NCBI GenBank assembly: GCA_025504975.1
Contig: JANUWI010000018.1
Location: 952,801 to 1,016,800, forward strand
DNA: 64,000 bases
Direction of reading: 5' to 3'
Origin: Plenodomus lindquistii
Lineage: Eukaryota > Ascomycota > Dothideomycetes > Pleosporales > Leptosphaeriaceae
A model generated the notes under the pieces. It was not told where the DNA came from and made no database searches. It saw only the letters and a program-made list of their open reading frames with translations. The translations under genes were made by a program, and so were the position numbers. Positions 22,993 to 33,601 of the stretch are shown piece by piece; position 1 is the first letter of the stretch; every line of letters begins with the position of its first letter.

Positions 22993-23825
22993 TTACCAGA
23001 CTCGTTTCTGATACGCAACTCCCTGGCTCCTCGTTGTACTTCCTCTATACCTCCGCCTCTTCATAAAAACCAGACTAATGTTGACAGCCCTGCCTTCCTC
23101 CCCAATATCACTGCCCGATAAACCGAAGTTGACAATCTTCCCATACTGCAGTGCCAGTTCGAGCCGCAAAGAAAAGGAGGAATCGCTGATGAAGTCGATC
23201 ACTAGACCACCCTCTTCCCACCGTTCATCGCCTTGACTTCTTAAACCCGCCATTAGATCTAGACTTGCACATGTATCAGCTACACCCATATATCCCAAGT
23301 TCTCGCGAAATCCTATCTTTGCTTCCGATCTCGTGATCGCGAAGTACCTCACAACCGCCTCATTGCATAACTAGATTACGAGAATTGACACTGCCAATGC
23401 TACTACATTCTACGATACCGACCTTGTCATCTTCGCATTGGATCACCCTCTTATGTAATTCGCCTGCCGTGTCATCAATTAAAACCGCCATTTCAAATAT
23501 TAGCACCCACAATCTATAGCTAATGGAAGAAGACTTCATGACACAAGTCAGCTTTGTTTTTGGAGCTTTATATTGGACGGGGTATGATTTCTCGCACTGC
23601 ACGGTATCGCCGCATTTGAGGCCGAGGGCGTGAATGCAGTCGAGGAGTTGGATGGGTGTGGTCCTTGAGAATTGAGGAAGAGAGAGGAGTTTGGCTCGGC
23701 GGTGCTATAGATATTCGCGGCTTAGGGGCGAAGGAGTGGAGACAGAAGTGTGCTGACTGCACGCCTGTATCTAGTTGGCGTGGATATGCTGTTGTTTGAG
23801 AGACGTGGGAGTATGAGGTATACAT
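22993..23825 (-). pseudogene. Probable broken gene, family unrecognised
   Basis: Three minus-strand segments look like parts of one protein. A short first exon starts at 23825 (MYTSYSH). A second segment begins after an acceptor-like CTATAG near 23707 and runs to a TGA near 23360. The third, 23352-22993, continues with consistent composition but is shifted by one base and has no usable intron between. The simplest reading is a frameshift within a 250-300-residue protein of mixed alpha/beta character. An unrecognised intron or a sequencing error could also explain it. No domain is identified. Confidence 0.3.
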
Positions 23826-24713
23826 GACTGTCCTTGTTACACTCGTGGTTTAGGAATAGATAAAGAGGATCTGTGGAAGAGAGAGTATGAGGAAGGAATC
23901 GTGAATCGTGCCTCCTCAAATGGGCGGTAGTTTCACGGGTCAAAAATTCCAAGGTTGCTAATTATACGATGACTCCATGCTCAGCTACAAACCTCGGATT
24001 CTTTTAAATCTCCTGATCAGCTTCAGCACTTACACTTGTTTCCTTCGTGTCTGCTTTTCCATGTCAATGCAAATAATTGGGGATTTGCGTCATTGTAGGA
24101 TAATAGGCAACTTCACTCTTGCTTCACTAGGTAGATACAGGCAGAACATCCGACTCAGTAAATGTTGAAACTGAGAAACTCCAAATGGCAGGACTCTTTC
24201 CAGTGTCAAACTGCTATACCTGCTACGTCAGTCCCATTCAAGAGGTCTTCAGGACGGTTGTGCTGAAGGCATAGTAGGCCGCAACAAAGCCCAGACGTAC
24301 ATGAGCTCAAGCACCCATGATTGGTAGAGTTAATAAGGGGGTTGCAGACGTTGACGAAAGATGAAGGCACGCTGGTTACCTGCTCAGATTAAGCAGGCCT
24401 TATATTTGTTTCAACTTTCCACATTTATTTTACTGTCTCACCAACTATCACGCTTCTAAACAGGTCTTTCCTATCACTGCTGCAACTTTTGCTTGCAACT
24501 ACGAATTCCCGTTTTTTTTCACGTTTTGACGTCAGGTCGCGTTGATTGAATCCCCGCCTTGAGTGCACGGACACCCCGGATTTCGTCCGACCCTCCGAGG
24601 AAGTTGTCAGTTTATAAGCACCATCTCAATTCCCATGAGGCGAATATTGCAGTACCATTATTACAGCGCAGCTTACACAAAAATTATCGAAGCTGATATC
24701 TCAGACGTTCGAC
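23826..24713. other. Intergenic, upstream of the NmrA-like gene
   Basis: No gene is supported. The sequence is moderately AT-rich. The 24400-24700 part is pyrimidine-rich and probably carries the promoter and leader of the downstream reductase. Confidence 0.45.
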
Positions 24714-25727
24714 ATGGCACCGGAAAAGAAACTAAGAGTCGTCATTACCGGGGCATCAGGCGAGACAGGGTCGTTTATCATGGATGCGCTCCTCTCGTCT
24801 CCAGATCAATTCAATGTAATTGCTCTGGCACGTCCCGAGTCTATGAAAAAAGACATACTCCAAGATTTCGCTCGGCGCGGCGCGTCCGTGCAACCCGCCG
24901 ACTTCCAAAATGTCGATGGCCTTGTCCCGCTGCTTGCCGGCGCTGACGTCGTCATCTCCTGCTTGACTCTTCAGCAGAAGGGGGCAGAAGAGGCTCTCAT
25001 TGACGCCTCCCATCGTGCTGGCGTCGGCCGCTACATTCCAAGCTTCTGGGGAACTGTTGCGCCACCCCGTGGAGTCATGTGGCTACGAGACATGAAAGAA
25101 GACCTGCTCGACAGGTGTAAGCGCCTTTACCTCCCCTACACCGTCATTGACGTGGGATGGTGGTACCGAGCCACTCTTCCCCGCGTGCCATCCGGGAAAC
25201 TAGACTCTGCCATCTCCTTCCCAGAAACACTCATCGGCGCTGACGGGAATGTGGAATTCGCTGGTGTGGACGTGGCCGATATAGGCACGTATGTTGCGCG
25301 TATCATTGCGGATCCGCGCACGCTCAACAAGCAAGTCTTTGCCTACAGCCAAGTGACGACCCAGAACCACATCTGGGACACCATGGAGGCGCTCACAGGC
25401 GAAACAATCCCAAGGACGTATCTCACAAAAGAAGATGCCGAGGCTATTCTGGCTGGAGCGAAGGATGTTGACATGACCGATCTAGCTGCAATGCTCAAGC
25501 GGAGTCTGACGGCGTACGCGTACAGCTGGGCCATCAGGGGTGATAATGCACCAAAGCAAGCTACGTATCTGGGGTATTTGCTGGCCAAGGATCTATACCC
25601 AGATGTTAAGACAAAGGGTATCGATGATTTTATTCGTGAGATAGTCCAAGGCAAAGGATCTGCGAATTATTATGTTGGTCGTGCGGATCATCCTTATAAT
25701 CGGGCCAAGGCCGCAGCTACGAAATAG
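24714..25727 (+). CDS. NmrA-like / isoflavone-reductase-type NAD(P)-binding protein
   Basis: An intronless 337-residue frame. The N-terminal Rossmann dinucleotide motif is TGASGETG (12-19), typical of NmrA-like atypical short-chain dehydrogenases, and the next strand ends in ALARPES, consistent with NADP(H) preference. The middle has the family-type VISCLTLQQKGAEEALIDA helix and RYIPSFWG. The size matches the phenylcoumaran-benzylic-ether/isoflavone-reductase branch, which reduces aromatic or phenolic substrates. The canonical catalytic Lys position cannot be assigned with confidence, so a redox-sensing rather than enzymatic role is possible. It is cytosolic, with no targeting signal. Neighbours give no pathway context. 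Confidence 0.85.
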   Translation: MAPEKKLRVVITGASGETGSFIMDALLSSPDQFNVIALARPESMKKDILQDFARRGASVQPADFQNVDGLVPLLAGADVVISCLTLQQKGAEEALIDASHRAGVGRYIPSFWGTVAPPRGVMWLRDMKEDLLDRCKRLYLPYTVIDVGWWYRATLPRVPSGKLDSAISFPETLIGADGNVEFAGVDVADIGTYVARIIADPRTLNKQVFAYSQVTTQNHIWDTMEALTGETIPRTYLTKEDAEAILAGAKDVDMTDLAAMLKRSLTAYAYSWAIRGDNAPKQATYLGYLLAKDLYPDVKTKGIDDFIREIVQGKGSANYYVGRADHPYNRAKAAATK

Positions 25728-25995
25728 AGTCTATACACTCTTGAATTGGGCATGCCTACATATGTTAGTAGCACCTGACAATAAAGATACTTTGGAACTT
25801 CTGCCAGTGATGTCTGCAAACAGGAGAGGGATAGTTGCGATTCTAGTCTGGGTGGCGGTAGCAGCCTTTCAGAGTTCCGTGAGTTGCTTGACCACGGCGT
25901 CATTGAGTTGATCTATTACTGCATCATTTTGGACGATGATGACCTCGATATTCAGTTTCGATGATTACCCCGGGCCTCCAAACCTGTTTTTATTG

Positions 25996-26397
25996 TCATT
26001 CGCAGTCACATGCGTTTTCTTGAGTTGAGGATTTCATGTAGGCAGCATGGGCACTTTGAGCATGATAAAGCTTCTCTTGACTCCCGCTCAAACGGATCGC
26101 GAGCTGATTCTCCAAGTTCGTTGCCCTGTCTCTCAATTGTAACAAGTGGTTCCGATGGCTATCGGTACTGGCCTGAGTAAACAGTGTCAGACAACAGTTC
26201 AACAAGCACCGGTAGAGATCTATAGTGGTTGCGTCGTGTATTCGTCCTGGAAACCACGTCAACTCCGCCTTGCAATCATTCACTGATGATAACTGACGGT
26301 CACAGCTCTCACCTCCACGGAGACTTCGTGTAGGCTTGATAACATAACGAAATGCATTTACTCTACTGACCCGCTCACTTCGTTCTGATGCGATCAT
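25996..26397 (-). CDS. Uncertain hypothetical ORF
   Basis: A 133-residue frame beginning MIASERSERVSR, with a C-terminal half that could form an amphipathic helix (RDRATNLENQLAIRL). No family is recognised, and the start context and isolation are weak. It lies in a 1.5-kb gap between two solid plus-strand genes. It may be a small lineage-specific gene, the last exon of a decayed gene, or chance. Confidence 0.3.
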   Translation of the reverse strand: MIASERSERVSRVNAFRYVIKPTRSLRGGESCDRQLSSVNDCKAELTWFPGRIHDATTIDLYRCLLNCCLTLFTQASTDSHRNHLLQLRDRATNLENQLAIRLSGSQEKLYHAQSAHAAYMKSSTQENACDCE

Positions 26398-26409
26398 GGA
26401 AGAAGACAA

Positions 26410-27247
26410 ACTGCTATAACTCGGCGGCTGCGTGGGCCTTGCACGAGAGTAGGTACTACATGACCGAGCTTGCCTGCTACACCCATCAGCTGGATTAAAT
26501 TAAGGACGTATTATAGTGAGGAAAAGGCTTGGGGTGAACTAGCTCTTACGTCCGTCTCAAGCTATTTCTGCTGTAAGTTGTTCGCAGCGGCTGCATGTCG
26601 TATGATATGCCAGCGGCGCATAGGGCGATCGCGTTTATATTGATCTATTGCAGTGAAGCTGCCGCAAGCTAACAGACATGTGGACTAAGAGATGACAACG
26701 TATGGAAAATGCGTGATTGAAGTTCCAATGCAAGCAATCGTGGCACAGCTGCCGAGGCTGACACCAAGTACTTCCGACTGTTGGACCTGCCCACTACCTA
26801 TCGGTAGCACCACAACGCATGGCATCCCGCCCGACCATTGACGCGTTGTTGTGGAGGACGTCTGCATATGCGTAAACACGACACCCTGCATATCAAGCCG
26901 CTTAGCCGCCTGACCCCGCACGTACGTCTTCGCTTTGATCAGGCTTGATGTGATCAGATCACAGTCACCATGATAGGTACCGATAACGAGTAAGCCTTGG
27001 CGAGAATGCGGCACGGTACCGACTTTTGGCACACTGCATCATTCCATGCGTGGACTTCCAATAATTCAACTCGCAGATTTCGCCACAGCGCGTCATGTGT
27101 CACTGCACCATTGGTTGATAAATAGCATAAGACCTCCACAAGACCCTAATCTCGTTCCAATTCATTCTTTATAAGCTCAACTCAGCAATCGTTCGCACTT
27201 CCCACGTCTAAGCTACCAATGTATCACATACTTTAACGAGACATACA
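26410..27247. other. Gene-free stretch
   Basis: A 115-residue minus-strand frame at 26685-27032 has no motifs that I trust. The last 200 bp should contain the promoter of the zinc-finger gene at 27248. Nothing else is supported. Confidence 0.45.
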
Positions 27248-28147
27248 ATGAGCCTTTGTGTTTTGTGCAATCGCACTTTTGGCGATGAGATAGCCCTCAG
27301 ATCACACGAAAAGAATTCACCAAAGCATGTACCCTTTGGCTGCAAGGCATGCAATCGCTCCTTCGGTAGCCAGGCCGCACTAAACCAGCACCAAAATGAT
27401 TCTCCAGCCCATCAAAGACCCAGGGCAGACTCGGTCACTACTTCTTCCACACCTGGACCACTGGTCAATCGTCCTACTTCGCCATCATCGACGACAGCCC
27501 GTGTCCGCCATCCAGTAAGCAACAGTGAGCGCAATCGTCACGCCACGACGAAGAACACTTCGCAGGCAGATTCGACCTTTGATCGGCCATTCGAAGTACT
27601 TGAAAATCAATTGCGAGCTCTCGCGATATCCGATGTAGATACGACGGTGCCATCACCAGAAAGCAATCGAGCACAAATTTCCACACGAACAATGGAGACG
27701 AGGAGTTTCTTCACGTATCCCGAACTGCACCAAAGAATTGCCGAAGCCGTCCTACCGGAGATAACGTCAACATGGTTCAACCCCGATATGGAGGCTCACT
27801 TTGACACTGACCACGAGACAAATATTATGGGAAATTTCACATGCGAAAACAAACGATGCAGAAAGAGGCAATGGAGTAGTCTTGTTGTGGCGGTTTGGAT
27901 CAAAGGATATTATCGTAATGGATACAACGCTATTGTGTACAATCAACGTTGCAAGCTTTGCGATTGGTTGGGAAGGTTCAAGTTGGACGAGGCATCATAT
28001 GTGGAACGGATTACGTACAGGCTCAAGAGATGGGCAGGCGTGAGGGTTGAGCAGCTACCATTTGGTGGACCGAGTAAAGGGCCACATGAAAGTGGGCACT
28101 GTGAGGGCTGTAAGGCAGGACATTGTTCACAGGCAGATAGATTCTGA
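27248..28147 (+). CDS. Zinc-finger protein: two C2H2 fingers plus 3CxxC-type domain
   Basis: An intronless 299-residue frame. Two C2H2-like fingers open the protein (Cys4, Cys7, His20, His27 and Cys32, Cys35, His48, His55). A Ser/Thr/Pro-rich linker follows to about 125. The C-terminal half matches the fungal 3CxxC zinc-binding domain: a folded segment from about 150, Cys199 and Cys204 in FTCENKRC, the signature CKLC at 235-238, and a closing cysteine cluster at 285, 288 and 293. The family is widespread and expanded in filamentous ascomycetes; its function is unknown, with nucleic-acid or protein binding likely. All expected cysteines appear present, so I treat it as intact. It shares direction with the regulator and oxygenase downstream. 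Confidence 0.85.
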   Translation: MSLCVLCNRTFGDEIALRSHEKNSPKHVPFGCKACNRSFGSQAALNQHQNDSPAHQRPRADSVTTSSTPGPLVNRPTSPSSTTARVRHPVSNSERNRHATTKNTSQADSTFDRPFEVLENQLRALAISDVDTTVPSPESNRAQISTRTMETRSFFTYPELHQRIAEAVLPEITSTWFNPDMEAHFDTDHETNIMGNFTCENKRCRKRQWSSLVVAVWIKGYYRNGYNAIVYNQRCKLCDWLGRFKLDEASYVERITYRLKRWAGVRVEQLPFGGPSKGPHESGHCEGCKAGHCSQADRF

Positions 28148-28279
28148 TAGCAATATATATCTTCATTGCAGCGACGTCACACGTGTCGGGATGAAGCGCG
28201 GCGGAGTCTCACTGCATGTGTACAGGCAGATAGCAATAGACGCACGACCAATAGATGGATTTCCAACGCCGCCCTGATA

Positions 28280-28577
28280 ATGTTTCGCCCGGATAGTCCT
28301 ATACATGGTTGCCCGTCGGCGTCGGCAGGCAAAGTTATAACCAGTACCCGTGAACTTCCACTACTCGGGAACCTTCATCAAATACCGAAAGGGTCGCCCG
28401 GTTAACTTCCTCCGAGTTGCTCAGGAGTACGGAAGCATTGTGTCGGTTAATCCCGGAGATATCATCATCGTAGTGGGTGGCAGCAAAACGGCGAAGGATT
28501 CGCTCGACAAGCGGGGGAATGTTTCCAGTAGCTGGCCATGCCTTGTAGGGTTTCGCCGCGATGTAGCGAATAGATAA
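28280..28577 (+). pseudogene. Cytochrome P450 N-terminal fragment with frameshift
   Basis: Two overlapping plus-strand frames together read as the start of a P450. The first gives the family hinge RELPLLGNLHQIPKGSP, and the second, one base out of register, gives FLRVAQEYGSIVSVNPGD, then TAKDSLDKRGNVSS. This matches the region from the proline hinge to the B-helix of the CYP64/CYP620-like fungal groups. Nothing downstream supplies an I-helix, ExxR or heme loop before a poly-A run at 28671, so roughly 80 percent of the gene is missing. It is not a partner of the intact P450 at 5340, whose hinge sequence differs. Confidence 0.65.
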
Positions 28578-28670
28578 CTGAATTGTATGAATTGGTCACG
28601 GGCCACAACGTAGTCTGCAATAGCACTCCAATCGTGTGTAAACCTTTCAATGATAACCTTTTGCTGCATC

Positions 28671-28683
28671 AAAAAAAAAAAAA
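28671..28683. repeat. Poly(A) run, 13 nt
   Basis: Thirteen consecutive A residues about 90 bp after the P450 fragment ends. This could be a retroposon tail marking the event that truncated the gene, or a simple-sequence tract. I found no matching target-site duplication. Confidence 0.5.
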
Positions 28684-29832
28684 GGCAAAAAGCGACTTAG
28701 AGTTAGCCTAAAATTAGTACACCTTTTACATCTATTTTGCTTTTGGCACGAATGGTTACATGTACCGAATCGGCGTCCGCATCGTGTGGTGCACTTCTGG
28801 TGCGAAGACTGGGGGCGTTGCCTTCAGCATCATTACGGTTACATCTACCACGAGTTCTCGGACAAAAGTAGCCACAGGGTAATGTTGTAGCGCAAGGGTT
28901 TGAGTAACAATAGGTTTTCTGATGTTCGTCGACTGAGCAGGCCACTTCCACCGTGTGTATGCAGGACGGGACAAGCTTCTCAACTAGAATGTAACAGCAG
29001 AGTATACTGGGGGTCTGGGTTTGGAAACAGAGTATTTTCTTCGAAATGTCCGTGAGGAAGCGGGACGTTGTTCGGTTTGTTGTGACATCTTCTGCAACCC
29101 TCCCCGCACGTCGGCATGTGCGCATATAGGGTAGCGAAATGACTCCAATACTAGACTAGACGAGCAAATCCTTGAAGGTAACAATTCCAAAACCCTAAGA
29201 CCTCACATGAAATCCTCATCTACGATGTGGACGTTACGAAGACGTTGCCTCCTGGACTAAGAGTACTAGTCGTGTCGAGTCTTGACACCTTTGCTAGGGG
29301 TAGATTATGCCCTTTACTAGTAATCAAGTCCCATTCTACTACTATTAGTCTGTCATAGTAGAGTTAGTAAAATGGCCTTAACATTAATAAAAACGTGGTA
29401 GTAGGTCTAGCAAGGGCCCTATACTTTGGTTGTGCTAGGATAAAACGAGCGCCCTAAATATTAGGGTCTAAATTAAATGAAGCTTAGATTAAGGCTAACT
29501 TACTCTTCCAAGATGATGACTAGGTTCCGATATGCACAGAGCGATGAGAAATCCGTGGGCTGTGAGTGATTAGGCAGCTGACTTCCGGGGCTCCGAGATG
29601 CCGAGATGCGGGGTACCCGCCGCGGACGTGGTCGTGCATGTAGCACTAATGAGCAGTAGCACATGTTCCTTTCTCCAAATTCATTTCACACACTGGGAAT
29701 ACTATACAATGCAGGATTTCGCGGTTTCTGCCTGAGATTTGACTTCGGCACTTACAAAAGGTCAATACTGGGAGAATTGGGTACCCTCTTACCGCAACTC
29801 GTCGGTCAAGGCCTTCCTACGGACAATCCTTC
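28684..29832. other. Intergenic with a moderately AT-rich island
   Basis: No gene is supported. Positions about 29270-29510 are rich in CTA, TAG and TTA compared with their surroundings and include the 15-nt palindrome CCCTAAATATTAGGG near 29452. This island may be a small RIP-touched repeat relic. The promoter of the regulator at 29833 should lie in the last few hundred bases. Confidence 0.4.
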
Positions 29833-32563
29833 ATGACGGTACCAACTTTGGCCATAGACCTAGGAATAGATCAGAGCTCCCAGGTCGCTCCAAGCCGCAA
29901 CGCGGAGTCATTTCACTGTTTACAATGTAGCGCCAAGTTTCGCCGCTCGGCACATTTGAGACGCCACCTGGCAACTCGTAGGTGCAATGTTCCCGATGCC
30001 CTTTTTTGAGCGTCGTTGCTAATTTGGTGGCTATGAAGATCGATATGAGAAACCCTACACATGTGGATACTGCTCTACGTCGTCTTCACGAAAGGATGTT
30101 ATCCTCCGCCACACTAGGAACTTTCATCCTGGCCTGGCACCACTCGTAAAACGCCAGACCCGCCCGACAAATAACACAAATGGATCCGAAGGGTCCGGCT
30201 GTAGTAGTGACTTCAGTCGCTCATGCATGCAGGATCTTTCGGGTGCTGCAAACACACCGGGTATCTCTCCACGACTCGTACTTGGACATTCCCCGCCAGT
30301 CGACCAACCACCTACAATGCGTCCTCTCACATATCAAGACAACTGGAGCGCACAAGCCGAGTCCCAAGACACTATGAATCTGGAAGTCTTTGCCACGAAT
30401 CCCAGTTTCTGGGACGGACCGGCTTTAATGCACAACTCTATGTTGGACCTTGTTGCTTCCTCACATACAGCAGATTTGAGCATGTCGCATGTCTTTGATC
30501 CCGATTTGACCTCGCCTTACTCCTCGCCTCTCTCCTCGGATCTTCTGCAAGATGTCGGAGAACCGTCGGCCTTTTATCCACCAGCTCGTTCGTCGTCTAC
30601 GGACCAGACCGTCGAGCCATGTCCCGACTCACCCATTTTTGTTTGCGACGACGATTACTCAGAGGCTCAAGGCAATTTGGCCAAATGTGGTGTTAATGTT
30701 GGCAATTTTCGGTTCCCCTCCAAATACGCCCTGATGCGCTTCGTTCAAGCTTTCTTCGCGTCCATGGCTCCACACTTTCCTATTTTACACCGGCCTACCT
30801 TCGCTATTGCGTCAATTCCAAGTCAGTACACCCAACAGCCACGTGCTCTGCAATAACCTAACATCGCACTTTTACAATAAGGTCCTTTGTTGCTCGCTGT
30901 GATGGCATGCGGCGCAATTTATTCCGATGAGTCAGAGGAAGCTGCAAGCATTCATCTTGCAGCCTTGCAGCTCATGTCCAAGGTGAGTGATTCGCAAGAG
31001 TTCAGCATCCTAAATCAAAGGCGAAAAACTATTCTCTGACAGCCTGTCAACTTCTGAATGAGTATACGACTGTCTTTACTGTGGCTGTGCCTGTATGATT
31101 ACCATCAGCTGATTGTCTTCTGCAGCATGAAGATGTCACCGTACCCAGAACCGAAGAAAAAGCTCTGCAACTTTGGGAACTTCAGACATCCCTGCTACTG
31201 AGTTATTTTGGAGCTTACTCCAAATGCCTGACAGTGCGTCGAAAATCGCTAAACCTCTTTTCGTATGCAATCGAGGTATGTAACCTGTTGGAGAAACCTG
31301 ACGAGCATTGGGATTGACGCACCGTGCTCGCAGTTAGCAAAGAAAGCGATCCAAGACATTCCATCATTCGACCCACTCGAATATAGAGATTGGGTTTATC
31401 AGGAAAGCATAATTAGGTAAGCGCGACTTGTGCGCCCGAATTGGGGGAACTTGGCCTTACTTCTGACGTGCTAGATGTGTTGCAGGCGTCGGAATACTCG
31501 GGGCGGCGCTAAATTACGAAATGCAAGCGCAGACCTTCGATCTTCCTGACTTTCAAAGCAAAATTCGTCTTCCTTCAACCCGAAATGAGTGGATGAAGGA
31601 CGAACAGTCATGGAAAAAGCCACCTCCTGCTCCATATTCGGCTGATGTAATAGAGAAGACATTCGCCGGGCAGCCCCCAGAACTCCCAGTGGACGACTTG
31701 GCCTTTCTTACTATTGTATCCGGTGTGCTCAACCATATCTGTTCGTTTGAAGTACTCATGAACGGAAGGTACCCCTCTCTGTGGGAAGACTTCGTTGATA
31801 GGTTATCTCCACCGATGCAGCTTCTCGACAAGATGTGCAACGAGCAACTGGCCCGAACAACTTATGAAGCCTTCCTTCCTACCCCAATACTACAGTGCGT
31901 GCGGTCGTTCCTTGATTCGGCCATTTATCATCTGCATGGATGCAGACAGTTAAGCGGACTGAAACGGTTGATGTTGTCACCTGGATCGCTGCATGAGCCA
32001 GAGGAGCTCAATACGCTCTTCCGAGCGCCGCATCTTGATATCAAGAGGCGGGCTCTTGCAAAGGCCCTCGTTCGGGCAGCCGCAACCCTAAAGACCTATT
32101 GTCGCATGGGACTCAGGCGTTTGCAGCGAACAGCGCCATACGTCTATGCGCCTATGGCAGCCACTGCTGTGATTGAAGCCGGTACGTATGGATGGTATAC
32201 TCAGACACGGTCTTATCTTTGCCATCCAACAGCGTCTCTACTTACCCCCAGACTAATGGCGTGCTTAGGTCTACTCCTTTACTGGTACGCTCGATCGGAC
32301 ATGACTACTGCTGAAGTCGAAGCCCTTCTTAAGGAGCTAGAGGCTGAAATAAAGAGCATTCAGTTGGCCACGAATAGCCAGTCGGGATTACTGCCGCTTG
32401 TCGCTGCCGCTGAAGTTCTTCAGGAAAGTACGGTCTGGCAAGGTGAATAGATTTCCTGTGAATGTCTTGGTACTTTTACTAATGTTTCACCCTTCTAGGG
32501 CCTCCCACAATGTCTGCTAGCTTAAAGGTCTTGATCACAACTATCAACTCCTCTGTCGAGTAG
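29833..32563 (+). CDS. C2H2 zinc-finger transcription factor with fungal_trans domain
   Basis: Seven exons join in phase: 29833-29977, 30039-30821, 30882-30982, 31126-31275, 31334-31416, 31475-32442 and 32499-32563, giving 764 residues. Two classical fingers lie near the N-terminus (Cys29, Cys32, His45, His49 and Cys57, Cys60, His73, His78), joined by the canonical linker THRYEKPY, which is restored exactly by splicing intron 1. A disordered acidic and Ser/Pro-rich region follows. A fungal-specific transcription factor (PF04082-type) region starts near FRFPSKYALMRFVQAFFASMAPHFPILHRPTF. It should bind DNA and regulate a metabolic locus. The divergently neighbouring P450 fragment and the downstream carotenoid oxygenase are the obvious candidates. 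Alternative 3' end: without the last intron the frame stops at 32450. Confidence 0.82.
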
Positions 32564-33601
32564 GCCCATCGTCTTATTCATACGAGATGGGAGTATACCA
32601 GGCCCACCATCACCTCCCATTTGGAGGAGACCGTTCCATGAATGATCTGTGGACACTCAAACCTACGTGCGCAGGGTGTCGTTCTTGCCCATGTGCGTAT
32701 GTGTGATAGTGACAATGCAAAAGCCCACAGGGCTCGCAAGCGAAGCAAGCCGGTCCCGAAAGATAGTGAAGAAAGGGTCTGTGAAGGTATGGTTTTGAAT
32801 TACTGTAGCCTCCAGCGAAAGGAACTAGGCGCCGAAGATAGAAGGCTGAGGAACGGCTGCGGAATTGCAATCGATGGCCATGCTCAAGTGTAAGGCTTTC
32901 GAAGCCGCATCTGTTGGAAAAGTATAAGACGACCAAGTGAATGTGATAGAACCGGGTGCGTGGCAAGAAGTTTGAGTGGGCTTGAATTGCTTAGATAGAG
33001 CGAATTCATATCGTTGGGGATTATGGTGTTAATTCTCTGTGCACCATTGAGTGGGGCGCACCGGCCAAAATACTCGCAAGAAAAACTACGGCTACCTGGC
33101 CTATCGTGCTAAAGCCGACGAATTTCAAACACTATCTCTTACAGTATCGGATGTCGTCGGTAGTTGGCCATACAGAACAGAAGCTGCACGTTACTTACTG
33201 TTCGTAGTTTAGATCTCGGTGGCTATCTACCCACCGACGCTAAGCCTAGTTGGTATGGCTCGCTGTGGGTAGCTGGGTGGCGCATAACTGAGTGTGGGAC
33301 TAAACGCCAAACCCCACACGCTGTTAGATGTTCCAAGGCTAACAGACATTGATGAAGTGACAGGTGGTATAGATGGAGCACATTTGACCCACATTAAGAG
33401 AAGATGTTCAGGGCCGAACGGCACGGCACCCGGCGAAGAGATGCTCTAGTAGGTGGGTAACCCTTCTAGGGCGCTTAGTATAAAGCAGTGCACTGTCAAT
33501 GGAGAACCACAGCAATTATCATCCTTTAGTATAAACAGGTTTTTGAACACAATACTAGCCATTGTTCCCTTACTCTATCGTTACATCTTGAATTCAGCGA
33601 A
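32564..33601. other. Intergenic between regulator and carotenoid oxygenase
   Basis: No supported gene. A short plus-strand frame near 33340-33450 contains GGIDGAHL, faintly like a Harbinger transposase strand, but nothing around it supports that. The region should carry the promoter of the oxygenase. Confidence 0.45.

Noticed and set aside
26685..27032. 115-residue minus-strand ORF faintly like an oxidoreductase segment
   Set aside because: No specific motif could be placed, and there are no adjoining exons.
33340..33450. GGIDGAHL resembling a Harbinger-type transposase strand
   Set aside because: The frame is short, and no second catalytic motif, terminal repeats or partner protein are nearby.
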